Source: CAZMNY01 sp964567745 (GTDB lineage Bacteria; Planctomycetota; Planctomycetia; Pirellulales; Pirellulaceae). Taken from it: a stretch of DNA of 64,000 bases. The notes under the pieces are model-generated. The model searched no databases. It had not been told where the DNA came from and saw only the letters and a program-made list of their open reading frames with translations. The position numbers were made by a program, and so were the translations under genes. Location: the NCBI GenBank assembly GCA_964567745.1, contig CAZMNY010000033.1, forward strand, positions 1-64,000, written 5' to 3'. Positions 37,020 through 46,264 of this stretch are shown piece after piece; position 1 is the stretch's first letter; each line of letters begins with the position of its first letter.

Positions 37020-38609
37020 ATGGAAATCCCAAAAATCAAACGCGCATTGATAAGCGTCAGCGATAAGTCCGGTTTGGAAGAGTTCGCGCGCGGGCTCGCG
37101 GACTCAGGCGTTCAAGTCTTCAGCACTGGCGGGACTCGTAAACACCTCGAATCGGCTGGACTCGAAGTGCATGACGTCGCCGCGTACACCGGATTTCCAG
37201 AGATGATGGATGGTCGGCTGAAGACTTTGCATCCCAAGATCTTCGGCGGCATTCTCTGCCGCGCCAACCGCGAAGACGACATGGCCTCGATGAGCGAACA
37301 TGGGATCGAGGCGTTTGAATTAGTCGTGATCAGCCTCTACCCATTCGAAGCCACGATCGCCCGCCCTGGCGTGACGATGCCGGAGGCGATCGAGCAGATC
37401 GATATTGGAGGACCGAGTTTGGTGCGGGCGGCGGCGAAAAACCATCGTTTCGTCAGCATCGCCACGGCCCCTGGTCAATACGCCGAGATTCTCGACTCGA
37501 TTCGTTCGGCGGGAGGCCCGGATCTTGAACACCGAAAGCGATTGGCGGCGGCGGCGTTCGCGATGACGGCCAAGTACGATTGCGCGATTTCTGGATATTT
37601 CGAACAGCAACTCACGGGTCCTCAAGACGGCGACGACGGGGAAGGTCCTCCCGCATCGATCTGTCTGACGCTCAAACTTGCCTCGCCGTTGCGCTATGGC
37701 GAAAACCCCCATCAGCCAGCGGCCGCCTATCGTTGGAGCCAGTCGTCCGGACCCAGCCTGATCGACGCGAAACAACTCAACGGCAAGGAGCTCTCGTACA
37801 ACAACTTGCTCGACCTCGACAGCGCATTGGGGATCGTCCGATTCGTCCCAAAACCTGCGGTTTCCGTGATAAAACACAACAATCCGTGCGGCGCTGCGGC
37901 AGACGAGGAATTGGCCGAAGCGTGTCGCAAGGCGATGGCCGGCGACCCCAGTAGTGCATTCGGTTCCGTCCTCGGCGTGAACCGCTCGGTCGATGCCGCG
38001 ATGGCTGAAGTGCTCTCGGAACCTGGTCTGTTTGTGGAAGCGATTGTCGCGCCAGGATTCGACGCCGAGGCGGTCGAGATTCTCACGAGCAAGCCGAAGT
38101 GGCGAAAGAATGTCCGCTTGATGGAGGTGTGTGAACTCGGGGCGGTGGCGGGTCGGCCCGCATACCGTCAAGTCGAGGGCGGGATGTTGATGCAGACGCC
38201 GGACATGGGATGCACGAGCGAAGACGAGTGGCGGCTTGTCACGGAGTCGACAGCGTCCGACGCCGTGATGGCTGATCTTCGATTCGGTTGGGAAATGGTC
38301 AGACACGTGAAGAGCAATGCGATAGTGCTCTGCAAGGACGAGTCGCTAGTCGGAGTCGGCGCGGGCCAGATGAGCCGAGTCGATTCGGTTGAGATTTCGA
38401 TCAAGAAGGCGGCGGATCGGGCAAGCGGGTCGGTCTTAGCGTCCGATGCGTTCTTCCCTTTTCCAGACTCGATCCGTCATGCGGCGGATGCGGGTGTTGC
38501 GGCAGTCATTCAACCGGGCGGATCGAAACGGGACGACGAAGTCATCGCCGCTTGCAACGAATACAACCTGCCGATGATATTCACTGGCCGGCGCCACTTT
38601 AAGCACTAG
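37020..38609 (+). CDS. purH: Bifunctional AICAR formyltransferase/IMP cyclohydrolase
   Basis: The 529-residue protein is PurH. The N-terminal cyclohydrolase (residues ~5-200) has SDKSGLEEFARGLADSGVQVFSTGGTRKHL and the conserved HPKIFGGIL. The C-terminal formyltransferase has LRYGENPHQPAAAY, GKELSYNNLLDLDSAL and VIKHNNPCGAA (catalytic Lys-His), ending in the VIQPGGSKRDDEVI loop. It performs the last two steps of purine synthesis, AICAR to IMP. Cytoplasmic. It is followed by trpC on the same strand ~120 bp away; the two may be co-transcribed. Confidence 0.98.
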   Translation: MEIPKIKRALISVSDKSGLEEFARGLADSGVQVFSTGGTRKHLESAGLEVHDVAAYTGFPEMMDGRLKTLHPKIFGGILCRANREDDMASMSEHGIEAFELVVISLYPFEATIARPGVTMPEAIEQIDIGGPSLVRAAAKNHRFVSIATAPGQYAEILDSIRSAGGPDLEHRKRLAAAAFAMTAKYDCAISGYFEQQLTGPQDGDDGEGPPASICLTLKLASPLRYGENPHQPAAAYRWSQSSGPSLIDAKQLNGKELSYNNLLDLDSALGIVRFVPKPAVSVIKHNNPCGAAADEELAEACRKAMAGDPSSAFGSVLGVNRSVDAAMAEVLSEPGLFVEAIVAPGFDAEAVEILTSKPKWRKNVRLMEVCELGAVAGRPAYRQVEGGMLMQTPDMGCTSEDEWRLVTESTASDAVMADLRFGWEMVRHVKSNAIVLCKDESLVGVGAGQMSRVDSVEISIKKAADRASGSVLASDAFFPFPDSIRHAADAGVAAVIQPGGSKRDDEVIAACNEYNLPMIFTGRRHFKH

Positions 38610-38732
38610 ACTTGAAACACCGGCGCGCGATGGCGTTGAGTCAAGCGGGCAGCGCAATTCAATCGAGTTGGGCGATCGACCAGGGCAATCGAGATGGGGC
38701 CCGCGAAACAATATCACAAGGATCGTCAGCGC

Positions 38733-39527
38733 GTGACCACGGTATTGGACAAGATTGTAACCGCCAAGCGAGAGGAAATCGCTGACCGAACAGCGCGAAC
38801 GGATTGGGACGAGTTACGTAGAGCGGCGAGCAACGCCGCGCCGGCTCGTGATTTTCTCGGGGCCATTCGCCGGGCTCAAGGCGACCGAATTCGATTGATT
38901 GCCGAGGTCAAGAAAGCGAGTCCGTCTCAAGGCGTCATTCGCGCCGACTTTGACCCCGTCGCGATCGCTCAGACGTATCAAGCACATGGCGCTTCGTGCA
39001 TCAGCGTACTTACCGATGAGCCGTTCTTTCAAGGCAAACTGGAGTACCTGACTGCCGTTCGCGCGAACGTGACAATCCCCGTTCTCCGCAAGGATTTCAT
39101 CCTCGACACGTTCCAGTTGCTCGAAGCCAGAGCCGCTGGCGCCGACGCGGTTTTATTGATCGCTGAATGCCTTGACGAAAACGAGTTGGCTCGACTTCAC
39201 GACGAGACGCTCCAGCTCGGCATGACTCCGTTAGTCGAATTCTATGATCCGAGAAACCTGCCAAGCGTGCTCGCATCGGGAGCTCAGCTGATTGGCGTCA
39301 ACAACCGAGACTTGGCCACGTTCGACGTCGACTTGGAGCATTCCATTGAAGCTCGACGGGAGGTTCCGGGCGACCGCCTTCTGGTTGGCGAGAGTGGCAT
39401 CGGCACGCGAGACGACGTACGGCGGTTGGAGAGCTGCGGAATCGACGCGATTCTCGTGGGCGGCCACCTGATGGCCCAGCCTGATATTGGCGCCGCGGTC
39501 GACGATCTGATGCGGAACGATTCCTGA
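38733..39527 (+). CDS. trpC: Indole-3-glycerol-phosphate synthase
   Basis: The ~264-residue protein is TrpC of the tryptophan pathway, closing the indole ring from CdRP. The catalytic Lys/Glu elements are present: LIAEVKKASPSQG near residue 50, LRKDFI, DAVLLIAE, GVNNRDL and LVGESGI with the final Glu. I chose GTG 38733 (TTVLDKIV start, AAGGA upstream) rather than ATG 38694, which adds 13 non-conserved residues. No other trp genes are beside it, so tryptophan genes are scattered. Confidence 0.95.
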   Translation: MTTVLDKIVTAKREEIADRTARTDWDELRRAASNAAPARDFLGAIRRAQGDRIRLIAEVKKASPSQGVIRADFDPVAIAQTYQAHGASCISVLTDEPFFQGKLEYLTAVRANVTIPVLRKDFILDTFQLLEARAAGADAVLLIAECLDENELARLHDETLQLGMTPLVEFYDPRNLPSVLASGAQLIGVNNRDLATFDVDLEHSIEARREVPGDRLLVGESGIGTRDDVRRLESCGIDAILVGGHLMAQPDIGAAVDDLMRNDS

Positions 39528-39871
39528 TCGATTGCGGCGACAAGTCGCGATTTGGCCGGCAAAACCGTCATAACCGGACCATTCACGTCTATTATTGCGA
39601 GAAAAATGGCAGCTTCTCGCTTGAACCGAGGTTCAGTTGGCAAAGATCGGCCCAAAGCGTCGAATTTACCTGGTCGGCAGAAATCGCCTTCGCGTTATTG
39701 CTGTTGTAGGCTATTAAGGCCGCAGATGATTCGCCTGCTTTAGTTTACTCGATTTTTCGCACCGTAATTTGTCAACGGGTCTTCCCCGAGCGCCCGCCGC
39801 AGCCTGGCCTTCCGCCTGAAGGAACGCCCTGCCTCGCGGTCCCCAAGCTCAACTCGTCCTGGAGAATTATC
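39528..39871. other. Intergenic, no feature seen
   Basis: About 340 bases after trpC with no supported gene, tRNA or terminator. The last part holds the ribosome site CTGGAGAATT of the downstream gene. Confidence 0.45.
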
Positions 39872-40750
39872 ATGACCGTCACCGAATCGATCAACACCGT
39901 CAATAGTTCGGTTCGCACTCTGCTGGCTTTGACGGTTCTGGGCGGACTGGGCTACGCCGGCTGGCAAGGGTACAGCATCTACAATGAAGAGCGCGATGCG
40001 TCAAACAAGGTCGCCGAGGAACTGCGGCAGGCCAAAGAGACGTTGGTTTCGACTCAATCGAAATTGACTGAGGCAGAGCAGGACATCGGCCGCAAGGCTC
40101 TGGAAATCGAAAAGCAGACGCAGGAAATCAATGTTCTCAACGAGGACATCCTCGCCAAGGCCAAAGAGATTGATCGTCTCGACACTGCCATGCGACTGCT
40201 CAAAGTCGACCATCGCATCGCCGTGATCAACGTGCTTGACCAAAAGAAAGATGAGACCACGGACATGATCACGACGCTGGTCGAGTTCCAAGAGATGACG
40301 CCCGAAGGCGTACCGGCTGGCGAGTCGAAGAAATTCACGATTGATGGGGACATCGTCTACATCGACAACTGGGTCGTCAAATTCGACGACGAGTATATCG
40401 AGCGAGCTGAAATCGATCGCGCGACTTCACTCGTCCTGTTTCGGAGAATCTTCGGCGAGTACCAAGAGCCGCGACATGGACATACGCTCGATCAAGTCGG
40501 CGCTCAACCCCATGTCTATTCGCGAGGCGGCAAGCCATCCGAATTGGAGCAACAGATCTGGAGCGAGTTCTGGATGATTGCCAACGACGAAGCAAGGGCT
40601 AAGGAGTTGGGGATCCGAGCCGCCCATGGCGAAGCGGTTTCGATCAAGGTAAAGAATGGCAAGTCATATCGCGTTACGTTGAGAGCTTCGGACGGGCTCT
40701 CGATTCAGCCAAACGGCGATGTGAAGAAACATCCTCGACGCGAACTCTAA
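39872..40750 (+). CDS. Membrane-anchored coiled-coil protein
   Basis: The 292-residue protein has an N-terminal membrane helix (residues ~16-33) and a heptad-rich coiled coil from ~45 to 110 (EELRQAKETLVSTQSKLTEAEQ pattern). The C-terminal ~180 residues form a conserved-looking domain with IDGDIVYIDNWVVKFDDEYIE, SLVLFRRIFGEYQEP and EQQIWSEFWMIANDEARAKELGIRAAHG. It probably projects from the membrane. The layout recurs in planctomycetes as hypothetical proteins. A CTGGAGAATT site precedes the ATG. Function unknown. Confidence 0.8.
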   Translation: MTVTESINTVNSSVRTLLALTVLGGLGYAGWQGYSIYNEERDASNKVAEELRQAKETLVSTQSKLTEAEQDIGRKALEIEKQTQEINVLNEDILAKAKEIDRLDTAMRLLKVDHRIAVINVLDQKKDETTDMITTLVEFQEMTPEGVPAGESKKFTIDGDIVYIDNWVVKFDDEYIERAEIDRATSLVLFRRIFGEYQEPRHGHTLDQVGAQPHVYSRGGKPSELEQQIWSEFWMIANDEARAKELGIRAAHGEAVSIKVKNGKSYRVTLRASDGLSIQPNGDVKKHPRREL

Positions 40751-40789
40751 CGCTGCTTGAAGCAAGACGGACTGCCCGTTGACGCCGCG

Positions 40790-41671
40790 TCAAAGCAGGT
40801 GCAAGCCTTCGTTGTCGATCGTGTAAGGCAGAATCTTGTCTGAGCACGCGCTGCCTCGATGTTTGGCGATATAGATCGCTCGGCCAACTTGACTGCCGTC
40901 GCGTGTCTTGCCCATGTAGATCAGCGTATTGGCGTTCGAGACCGAATCGCCTTCATCGATGCGTCTGGCGATCAAATCGTCCAGCATGACTTCGTGCGAT
41001 GTGTAGAGCAACAGGCAGCTCGAATCGGCCGGGTCGTACTGATTCCGACTTGCTTCGGTTTCGTTGGCACGAAACTGTTCGCGAAATAAATCTCTCGCGA
41101 CCCACATGGGATCTTTTCGAACGACCTGGTGGTAGATGTATTCGAAAATATTCAGCTGGATCGAATCCTGCGGACGCTCGGCCGGTTCAACTCCATCGAC
41201 CACCACTCGGCGCGCCCCTCGAACGAAAGCGCCGTACAAGAAGGCGATGGCATAGTGCAGGCGTGAATTGAGCTCCGCCTGCCAAGCTCGCCACTCTTCC
41301 CATTCCAAGTCTCGGCGAGTCACGCGATTGCCGTGGTGTCGAAACACGTGGAGATAATCGTTGGGCAGCCGACACGATTCAAAGAAGCTGTCCAGCTTGT
41401 CGCGATCGGTCAACTCGGCTTCGATGAGATCCCAGTCGCAGATCCGTTTGGCGTAATCGGCGTGACTTTGAGAATCGCCGCGAGCACAGACGTCGAACAC
41501 CACGCCCGATTGCTTTTCATGACGCTTGCCCGCATCGGCGTATTGGACTCCCAGCTGAGTCTTGCCTATGCCGGTCGCTCCGTAGAGGACGGCGAGCGAG
41601 CCAGGTAGAAAGCCGCCGCCGAGGTGGGAATCGAGTTCCGGGATACCGGTCGAGTGACGCTGATCGCTCAC
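40790..41671 (-). CDS. RecA/KaiC-like ATPase
   Basis: The 293-residue protein shows the RecA-fold NTPase core of the KaiC/RAD55 type: GIPELDSHLGGGFLPGSLAVLYG leading into Walker A G31-A-T-G-I-G-K37-T38, a Walker B RRVVVDG around residue 154-160, and a C-terminal part with SSCLLLYTSHEVMLDDLI and an IYMGKTRDGSQVGRAIYIAKHRGS strand pair. The start is GTG 41671 with an AGAGGAAA site, overlapping the stop of the cysteine desulfurase by 4 nt (GTGA), so the two are translationally coupled. Role unknown; an Fe-S- or sulfur-related ATPase is only a guess from context. Confidence 0.85.
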   Translation of the reverse strand: MSDQRHSTGIPELDSHLGGGFLPGSLAVLYGATGIGKTQLGVQYADAGKRHEKQSGVVFDVCARGDSQSHADYAKRICDWDLIEAELTDRDKLDSFFESCRLPNDYLHVFRHHGNRVTRRDLEWEEWRAWQAELNSRLHYAIAFLYGAFVRGARRVVVDGVEPAERPQDSIQLNIFEYIYHQVVRKDPMWVARDLFREQFRANETEASRNQYDPADSSCLLLYTSHEVMLDDLIARRIDEGDSVSNANTLIYMGKTRDGSQVGRAIYIAKHRGSACSDKILPYTIDNEGLHLL

Positions 41672-42801
41672 GCCTTTTCCTCTTCCCAGGCACCCAACAG
41701 CAAGCTTGCAGCGTAGTCGATGTCGTCCTCGGTGGTGTACCAACCGACGCTGAGTCGCATGACACTGCGGGCGTCGTTGCCGCTGAGCCCGATGGCGGCG
41801 AGAATTGGCGAAGCTTGGCCGCTGCTGTGACAGGCGGACCCAGTCGAGGCGCACAGTTCGGGAACGCGAGACAACATGCGGGCTGCGATGACTCCGGGAA
41901 AGAGCACGCTCAATGTATTCGGCAGGCGAGGGCTTTGGCCGCCCATCACTTGAACCGGTTCGTTTACGCCCGAGTTGAGTAAAGCCAAGAGCCGGTCCCG
42001 CAAAGCGGCCATCCGGTCCGACGCCTCGTCCATGCCTTTGGCCGCCAACAAAGCGGCTCGACCGAGCCCGACGATGGAAGCAACATTCTCCGTTCCTGGG
42101 CGCAGACCGCACTCATGATCCGCGCCGTGAAGAACCGGGTTGAGTCCGATGCCGCGACGAACATAGAGCGCTCCAACGCCCTTCGGACCATAGAACTTGT
42201 GACCGGCCACCGTCAGCAAGTCGACGCCCAATTCGTCCACGAAGGTGCGGATCTTGCCGACGCTCTGAGCGGCGTCGGTGTGAAAGCGAATGTTCCGAGC
42301 TCGGCAAATCTCGGAGATCTCCCGGATCGGCTGGATCACGCCGATTTCGTTGTTCGCGTGCATAATGCTGACGAGCGACGTGTCCGGCCGGCAAGCCGCC
42401 TCGACGTCCGACGGTGAAACGACTCCCTGAGCGTTACATCCGACAACTGAGACGTCAAAACCGCATTGGCGAAGATACTCGGCCGGCTTGGCCACCGCTG
42501 GGTGTTCGAGCGCCGAGACGACCAAGTGCCCTTGCCCGGGCTTGGACTGCTGAAATGTCCCCAGAATGGCCAGGTTGTTGGACTCGGTGCCGCAACCGGT
42601 GAAGACAATCTCGTCCGCATCCGACCCCAAGAGGGTGGCCAGCATACCTCGGGCGTCGTCGATCGCCTCATGGCACGCTCGACCCAGCGCGTGGCCGCTC
42701 GACGGATTTCCATAGTGATCGGTGAAAAATGGACGCATCGCCTCGAAAACGCTCGACGCGACAGGCGTCGTGGCATTGTAGTCGAGATAGACTTGACGCA
42801 T
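41668..42801 (-). CDS. Cysteine desulfurase (NifS/IscS family)
   Basis: The 377-residue PLP enzyme removes sulfur from cysteine for Fe-S clusters and thiolated tRNAs. It has the PLP-binding FTGCGTESNN and HTDAAQSVGKI motifs, Lys202 in TVAGHKFYGPKG, and the catalytic Cys324 in CASTGSACHSSG. The start VYLDYNATTPV is standard. No IscU scaffold, ferredoxin or other isc/suf gene lies nearby. It is the upstream gene of a two-gene unit with the RecA-like ATPase; this pairing is not one I know. Cytoplasmic. Confidence 0.96.
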   Translation of the reverse strand: MRQVYLDYNATTPVASSVFEAMRPFFTDHYGNPSSGHALGRACHEAIDDARGMLATLLGSDADEIVFTGCGTESNNLAILGTFQQSKPGQGHLVVSALEHPAVAKPAEYLRQCGFDVSVVGCNAQGVVSPSDVEAACRPDTSLVSIMHANNEIGVIQPIREISEICRARNIRFHTDAAQSVGKIRTFVDELGVDLLTVAGHKFYGPKGVGALYVRRGIGLNPVLHGADHECGLRPGTENVASIVGLGRAALLAAKGMDEASDRMAALRDRLLALLNSGVNEPVQVMGGQSPRLPNTLSVLFPGVIAARMLSRVPELCASTGSACHSSGQASPILAAIGLSGNDARSVMRLSVGWYTTEDDIDYAASLLLGAWEEEKA

Positions 42802-43127
42802 GGTTTTGAGACCTCACAAACCCAACTGAGACAGTATCTTACGAAGCCGCCATCGGAGTGTGATCGAGCGATACGGCCGTTAAGGTTAGCCCATCTTGCA
42901 GGAATAGGGGAAGGGGTGCCGCGCAACCCCGAATTTGACGGAAAGTTCTGGACGACCAACCGACAATCTGTGAGAATGAATGTATTGATCTTTGCGCCGG
43001 TGCAAGCTCGGGACGGATCCCCTTTTCCCGTTGGCCCGTTCGCGGCCAGTCGAAGGTCACTGATCGGGATCATTGCAACTGTATCATTCTGCGCTTAGGT
43101 CTATTAACTAACAGAGGAGAGTCAAAC

Positions 43128-44264
43128 ATGGTGAGGAAGAAGGCCTTAGGCTTCACCTTGGTCGAGTTGCTTGTGGTGATCTCCATCATTGGCATGTTGG
43201 CCGCACTGCTGTTGCCCGCCGTTCAATCCGCCCGAGAAGCGGCGCGACGAGCTCAGTGCACGAACAATCAACGACAATTGGCGTTAGGCGCCCTTGCGTT
43301 CGAATCCTCGCGGCAAAAGTTCCCCGGCTATTCAAATGATGTTGGCAAGTTTGTCGACGCGAATAGCGGCGCTGTGGTTCCTCGCCAAATCGGTTCCTGG
43401 ATGGTTCCACTGATGCCCTTCATGGACCTCCAGCCGGTCTACGACCTTTGGAACGAGACCAGCGTTGGCTCATCCATCCAGCCCTACGACAACTGGCAGG
43501 ACTTGGCCGGTGCCAACAACCGACTCGCTCCGTATATTCCCGTTATGTACTGCCCAAGTGCGGTTTCGCCTGACACGACTTTGCCCGTTACGACCTACGC
43601 CGCCAACGCCGGCTTTATTCCGGTTCCGGCAACACACGCGAACCTGATGGCCGCTGACGCTCGACGTGGCAACGGCGTCTTTGTTTGTCGCAGCCGTTTG
43701 GAGTGGGAGCGAGCTTGGTCGATTTGTGCAGGCGTTACTTCGATTCCGCCGCTTCCCAAAGTCGGTATTTCGGACATCACCGATGGTGCCTCGTCAACGG
43801 TCCTGTTCAGTGAAAACATCACGGTTCCCAGTGGCCACGCATTTCGCTTTTGGCCGATGAGCGGCAAAGTGTTTGGCGGTCAAGCCAGCAACATCACCGT
43901 CGGCGGCAGCACATCATGTTCCGACATCATGCACGATTTCGGATACAACGTGATTGGCTTCAACTACGCCAGTGAAGTGCCGCAAGTCAATCCGCCGCTC
44001 ACGCCTCCCACTGGAACGCTGCTTGCACTTGAACCGCGAATGTTGATCAACGGCGAAAAGGAAAGCACTCCGTTGACGCAACAGACGATGCGGCCATCGA
44101 GCGAGCATCCCAACGGCGTCGTGATGTCCTTCGCAGACGGACATACCCAGTTCGTCGCGGAAAGCATTCCTTACTACGTTTACCAACAAATCCTGACGTC
44201 AAGAGCCATCTCGTCAAGCATGCCCTACAGCGAACACACGCTGCAAGGCGGCGAGTTCGAGTAA
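43128..44264 (+). CDS. DUF1559 prepilin-like protein
   Basis: The 378-residue protein has a prepilin-type N-terminus: basic KKALGF then TLVELLVVISIIGMLAALLLP, with cleavage expected after Gly8 by a prepilin peptidase. The conserved AREAARRAQCTNNQRQLALG follows, and the C-terminus carries the SFADGHTQFV (H-x9-DG) signature of the DUF1559 (SBP_bac_10) family. This family is hugely expanded in planctomycetes; the roles are unknown but probably surface pseudopilins. An AGAGGAGA ribosome site precedes the ATG and a strong terminator follows. Confidence 0.94.
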   Translation: MVRKKALGFTLVELLVVISIIGMLAALLLPAVQSAREAARRAQCTNNQRQLALGALAFESSRQKFPGYSNDVGKFVDANSGAVVPRQIGSWMVPLMPFMDLQPVYDLWNETSVGSSIQPYDNWQDLAGANNRLAPYIPVMYCPSAVSPDTTLPVTTYAANAGFIPVPATHANLMAADARRGNGVFVCRSRLEWERAWSICAGVTSIPPLPKVGISDITDGASSTVLFSENITVPSGHAFRFWPMSGKVFGGQASNITVGGSTSCSDIMHDFGYNVIGFNYASEVPQVNPPLTPPTGTLLALEPRMLINGEKESTPLTQQTMRPSSEHPNGVVMSFADGHTQFVAESIPYYVYQQILTSRAISSSMPYSEHTLQGGEFE

Positions 44265-44295
44265 GAGTAGTCAGGTTCGTTTTCAATACGAATTC

Positions 44296-44330
44296 AAACG
44301 CCCGTCGTGCAAACGACGGGCGTTTTTTTT
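44296..44330 (+). terminator. Rho-independent terminator
   Basis: Stem AACGCCCGTCGT / ACGACGGGCGTT with a short loop and a T8 run, 32 bp after the DUF1559 gene stop. Confidence 0.95.
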
Positions 44331-44404
44331 GTTAACGTACTAAATCTCAACTCGATACGAACTCCAACACGCAACTCGACTTTCCCCCATCAATTCGGCT
44401 CGCC

Positions 44405-44896
44405 ATGATCGACTCCATTCGCGACTCTCTCAATCCGATTCACCAACACTTTATGGGCTTGGCGATCCAAGAGGCCGAGCGGGCTCGGTCTGAGGACGAG
44501 GTTCCTGTCGGCGCGGTCATTGTGCATGACGGACGAGTGATCGCGTCGGCCCACAATCAGCGAGAACAATTGCGCGACCCCACGGCCCACGCCGAAATGA
44601 TTGCGATCACGCAAGCGGCTGAGTCGCTTTCGAGCTGGCGATTGGAGAACGCCATCTTGTACGTCACGCTAGAGCCATGCCCCATGTGCGCCGGCGCCAT
44701 TGTGCAAGCTCGATTGCCAGCCGTGGTGTATGGCGCAGACGACCCCAAGGCGGGTGCGGTGAATTCGCTTTTTCAATTGCTCGACGACGATCGGCTCAAC
44801 CACAAATCCAGCGTCGTCTCCGGCGTCCACCGCGATCAGTGCGGCGCGCTGCTCAGCGAGTTCTTTCAAACTAAGCGACGCGAAGGCAAGAAGTGA
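44405..44896 (+). CDS. tadA: tRNA-specific adenosine deaminase
   Basis: The 163-residue protein is TadA, which deaminates A34 of tRNA-Arg(ACG) to inosine. The zinc site is complete: His62-Ala-Glu64 in TAHAEM and Pro91-Cys92-Pro-Met-Cys95. The flanking DEVPVGAVIVHDGRVIA and VVYGADDPKAGAVNSL are typical. The ATG at 44453 would give a somewhat shorter N-terminus; the start is not decided by a clear ribosome site. Cytoplasmic. Confidence 0.95.
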   Translation: MIDSIRDSLNPIHQHFMGLAIQEAERARSEDEVPVGAVIVHDGRVIASAHNQREQLRDPTAHAEMIAITQAAESLSSWRLENAILYVTLEPCPMCAGAIVQARLPAVVYGADDPKAGAVNSLFQLLDDDRLNHKSSVVSGVHRDQCGALLSEFFQTKRREGKK

Positions 44897-44953
44897 TTGC
44901 GCAGCGGGCCAACGCGTTGGTTGAACCGCCGCACACGAGCAAGGCAAGCGGCG

Positions 44954-45712
44954 TTATTGACTGACCGATGGGCGGATGCGGATGTTCTTTAAGGCCGCTT
45001 TAGATTCAAAGGCGGAGATCCCCAGGGGCTGAGAAAGATCGACTTCGGCTCGCGTGCTGATTCGGCGCCCCTCGATGTCCTGATCGACAATTTTCTCATC
45101 GTCGACCCAAGCTCGAATATGGGTTGGCGTGACCTGAACGCGAATGCGGTACCATTTGTCGTTTTCGAAGTCCATGTATTGTGTGGTCTCATTGTCCGAC
45201 GCGTCGAAGCCGTCGATACTGGAGAGCCCCACGACGGTGCCCGCCCACCCGGCCACGACAAAACTGCAGTACGAATCGTCAACGGGAAACGTCAGCGCGC
45301 AAAAGAAATCGATGCCCTCCATCCGCATCGCCTCGAGCTCAACTTCATAGTTCGTCTTGGCCAGCTCGGCACCCGTGTATGTGACGCCGGTCAACGGATT
45401 GCCGTACTCCAGAATGATGGTGCCATTCTCGACTCGCACATCGCCTTCGCCGCCAAACTCGGTTGACTCCCAATCGGTCATTGCGACGCCGTCATACAGA
45501 GACCTCCACGAGCTAACCGTTGCGGCCGCTCTAGGCGATTGATCGTCCGTGCAGCGTCCCCTGGCTATTCGAGTCGCAATCCGCCGCTGAAGGCGTCGTT
45601 GCCTGAATCGTTGAGCTTGAGCGTCGACCGTGATGCAACAGACGAGGACGGCGAAAACCAAGAGCTTGGTGTAAACTGAGTTCGTCATTCCCATACCGGC
45701 TCGCCATCGCAT
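44954..45712 (-). CDS. Secreted DUF1080 (3-keto-disaccharide hydrolase-like) protein
   Basis: The 252-residue protein has a signal peptide (~1-33) and a DUF1080 jelly-roll domain: SLYDGVAMTDWES, NGTIILEYGNPLTGV, NYEVELEAMR, and W-Y-x-I-R-V (KWYRIRVQV). The DUF1080 family includes 3-keto-sugar hydrolases and is enlarged in planctomycetes. No catalytic residues can be fixed by eye. The ATG at 45712 is supported by an AGGAGA site 7 nt upstream. The final beta-strand KNIRIR fits the fold. Exported, so it would act on sugars outside the cytoplasm. Confidence 0.82.
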   Translation of the reverse strand: MRWRAGMGMTNSVYTKLLVFAVLVCCITVDAQAQRFRQRRLQRRIATRIARGRCTDDQSPRAAATVSSWRSLYDGVAMTDWESTEFGGEGDVRVENGTIILEYGNPLTGVTYTGAELAKTNYEVELEAMRMEGIDFFCALTFPVDDSYCSFVVAGWAGTVVGLSSIDGFDASDNETTQYMDFENDKWYRIRVQVTPTHIRAWVDDEKIVDQDIEGRRISTRAEVDLSQPLGISAFESKAALKNIRIRPSVSQ

Positions 45713-45775
45713 GTTGCATCTCCTGTTGAACGCGTCTTTCCAAACTGTAATTCAAAACTAGGGCTGAGGACAGCT

Positions 45776-46264
45776 TTGCCTGAAAATCCAAATGCCGGGC
45801 AGTCACCTGAATCGGAAGGCGATCCGAACGCAACCGAGTCGTCAAGCTCGACGAATGAGTCGCCTGGACGTGGTGGGTCGACGTGGCGGCGATTGTCGCT
45901 AACGGGATTGATTGTCTACTGGGCGGCGCTGTTCGTTTCGACCCACATCCCGTTGCCCAAATCAGGCTCACAAGTCAACGACAAGACAGCCCATCTTGTC
46001 GCTTATGGGCTGCTGGCGTTTCTTCTGGCTGCCGTCCTATCGCGAAAGTTCCGTCCGCTTCCGCTGGCAGCGCTCGCAATGGGCGTGGCCGCTACCTACG
46101 GCGCGGTCGACGAGCTCCTTCAGTTGCTTGTTTCGAGCCGCACTGCCGACGTGTCGGACTGGTTGGCCGACGTGACAGGGGCCGCGATCGGCACGGCGGT
46201 TTTCCTCGCCGGTCGATTCTGCGTGCGGCGTCTGACGCTCGCCGGTTCTAAACGCGATGGCTAA
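45776..46264 (+). CDS. VanZ-like membrane protein
   Basis: The 162-residue protein has an acidic Ser/Glu-rich N-terminus (~1-38), then four predicted helices with the VanZ-like motifs: THIPLPKSGSQVNDKTAHLVAYGLLAFLLAA and the aspartate-containing TYGAVDELLQLLVSSRTADVSDWLADVTGAAIG. VanZ proteins can alter teicoplanin sensitivity; in most bacteria the role is unknown. The start is TTG with a GAGGA ribosome site 5-6 nt upstream. The gene overlaps the 3' end of the convergent decarboxylase-like gene by 4 bp (46261-46264). Confidence 0.88.
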   Translation: MPENPNAGQSPESEGDPNATESSSSTNESPGRGGSTWRRLSLTGLIVYWAALFVSTHIPLPKSGSQVNDKTAHLVAYGLLAFLLAAVLSRKFRPLPLAALAMGVAATYGAVDELLQLLVSSRTADVSDWLADVTGAAIGTAVFLAGRFCVRRLTLAGSKRDG

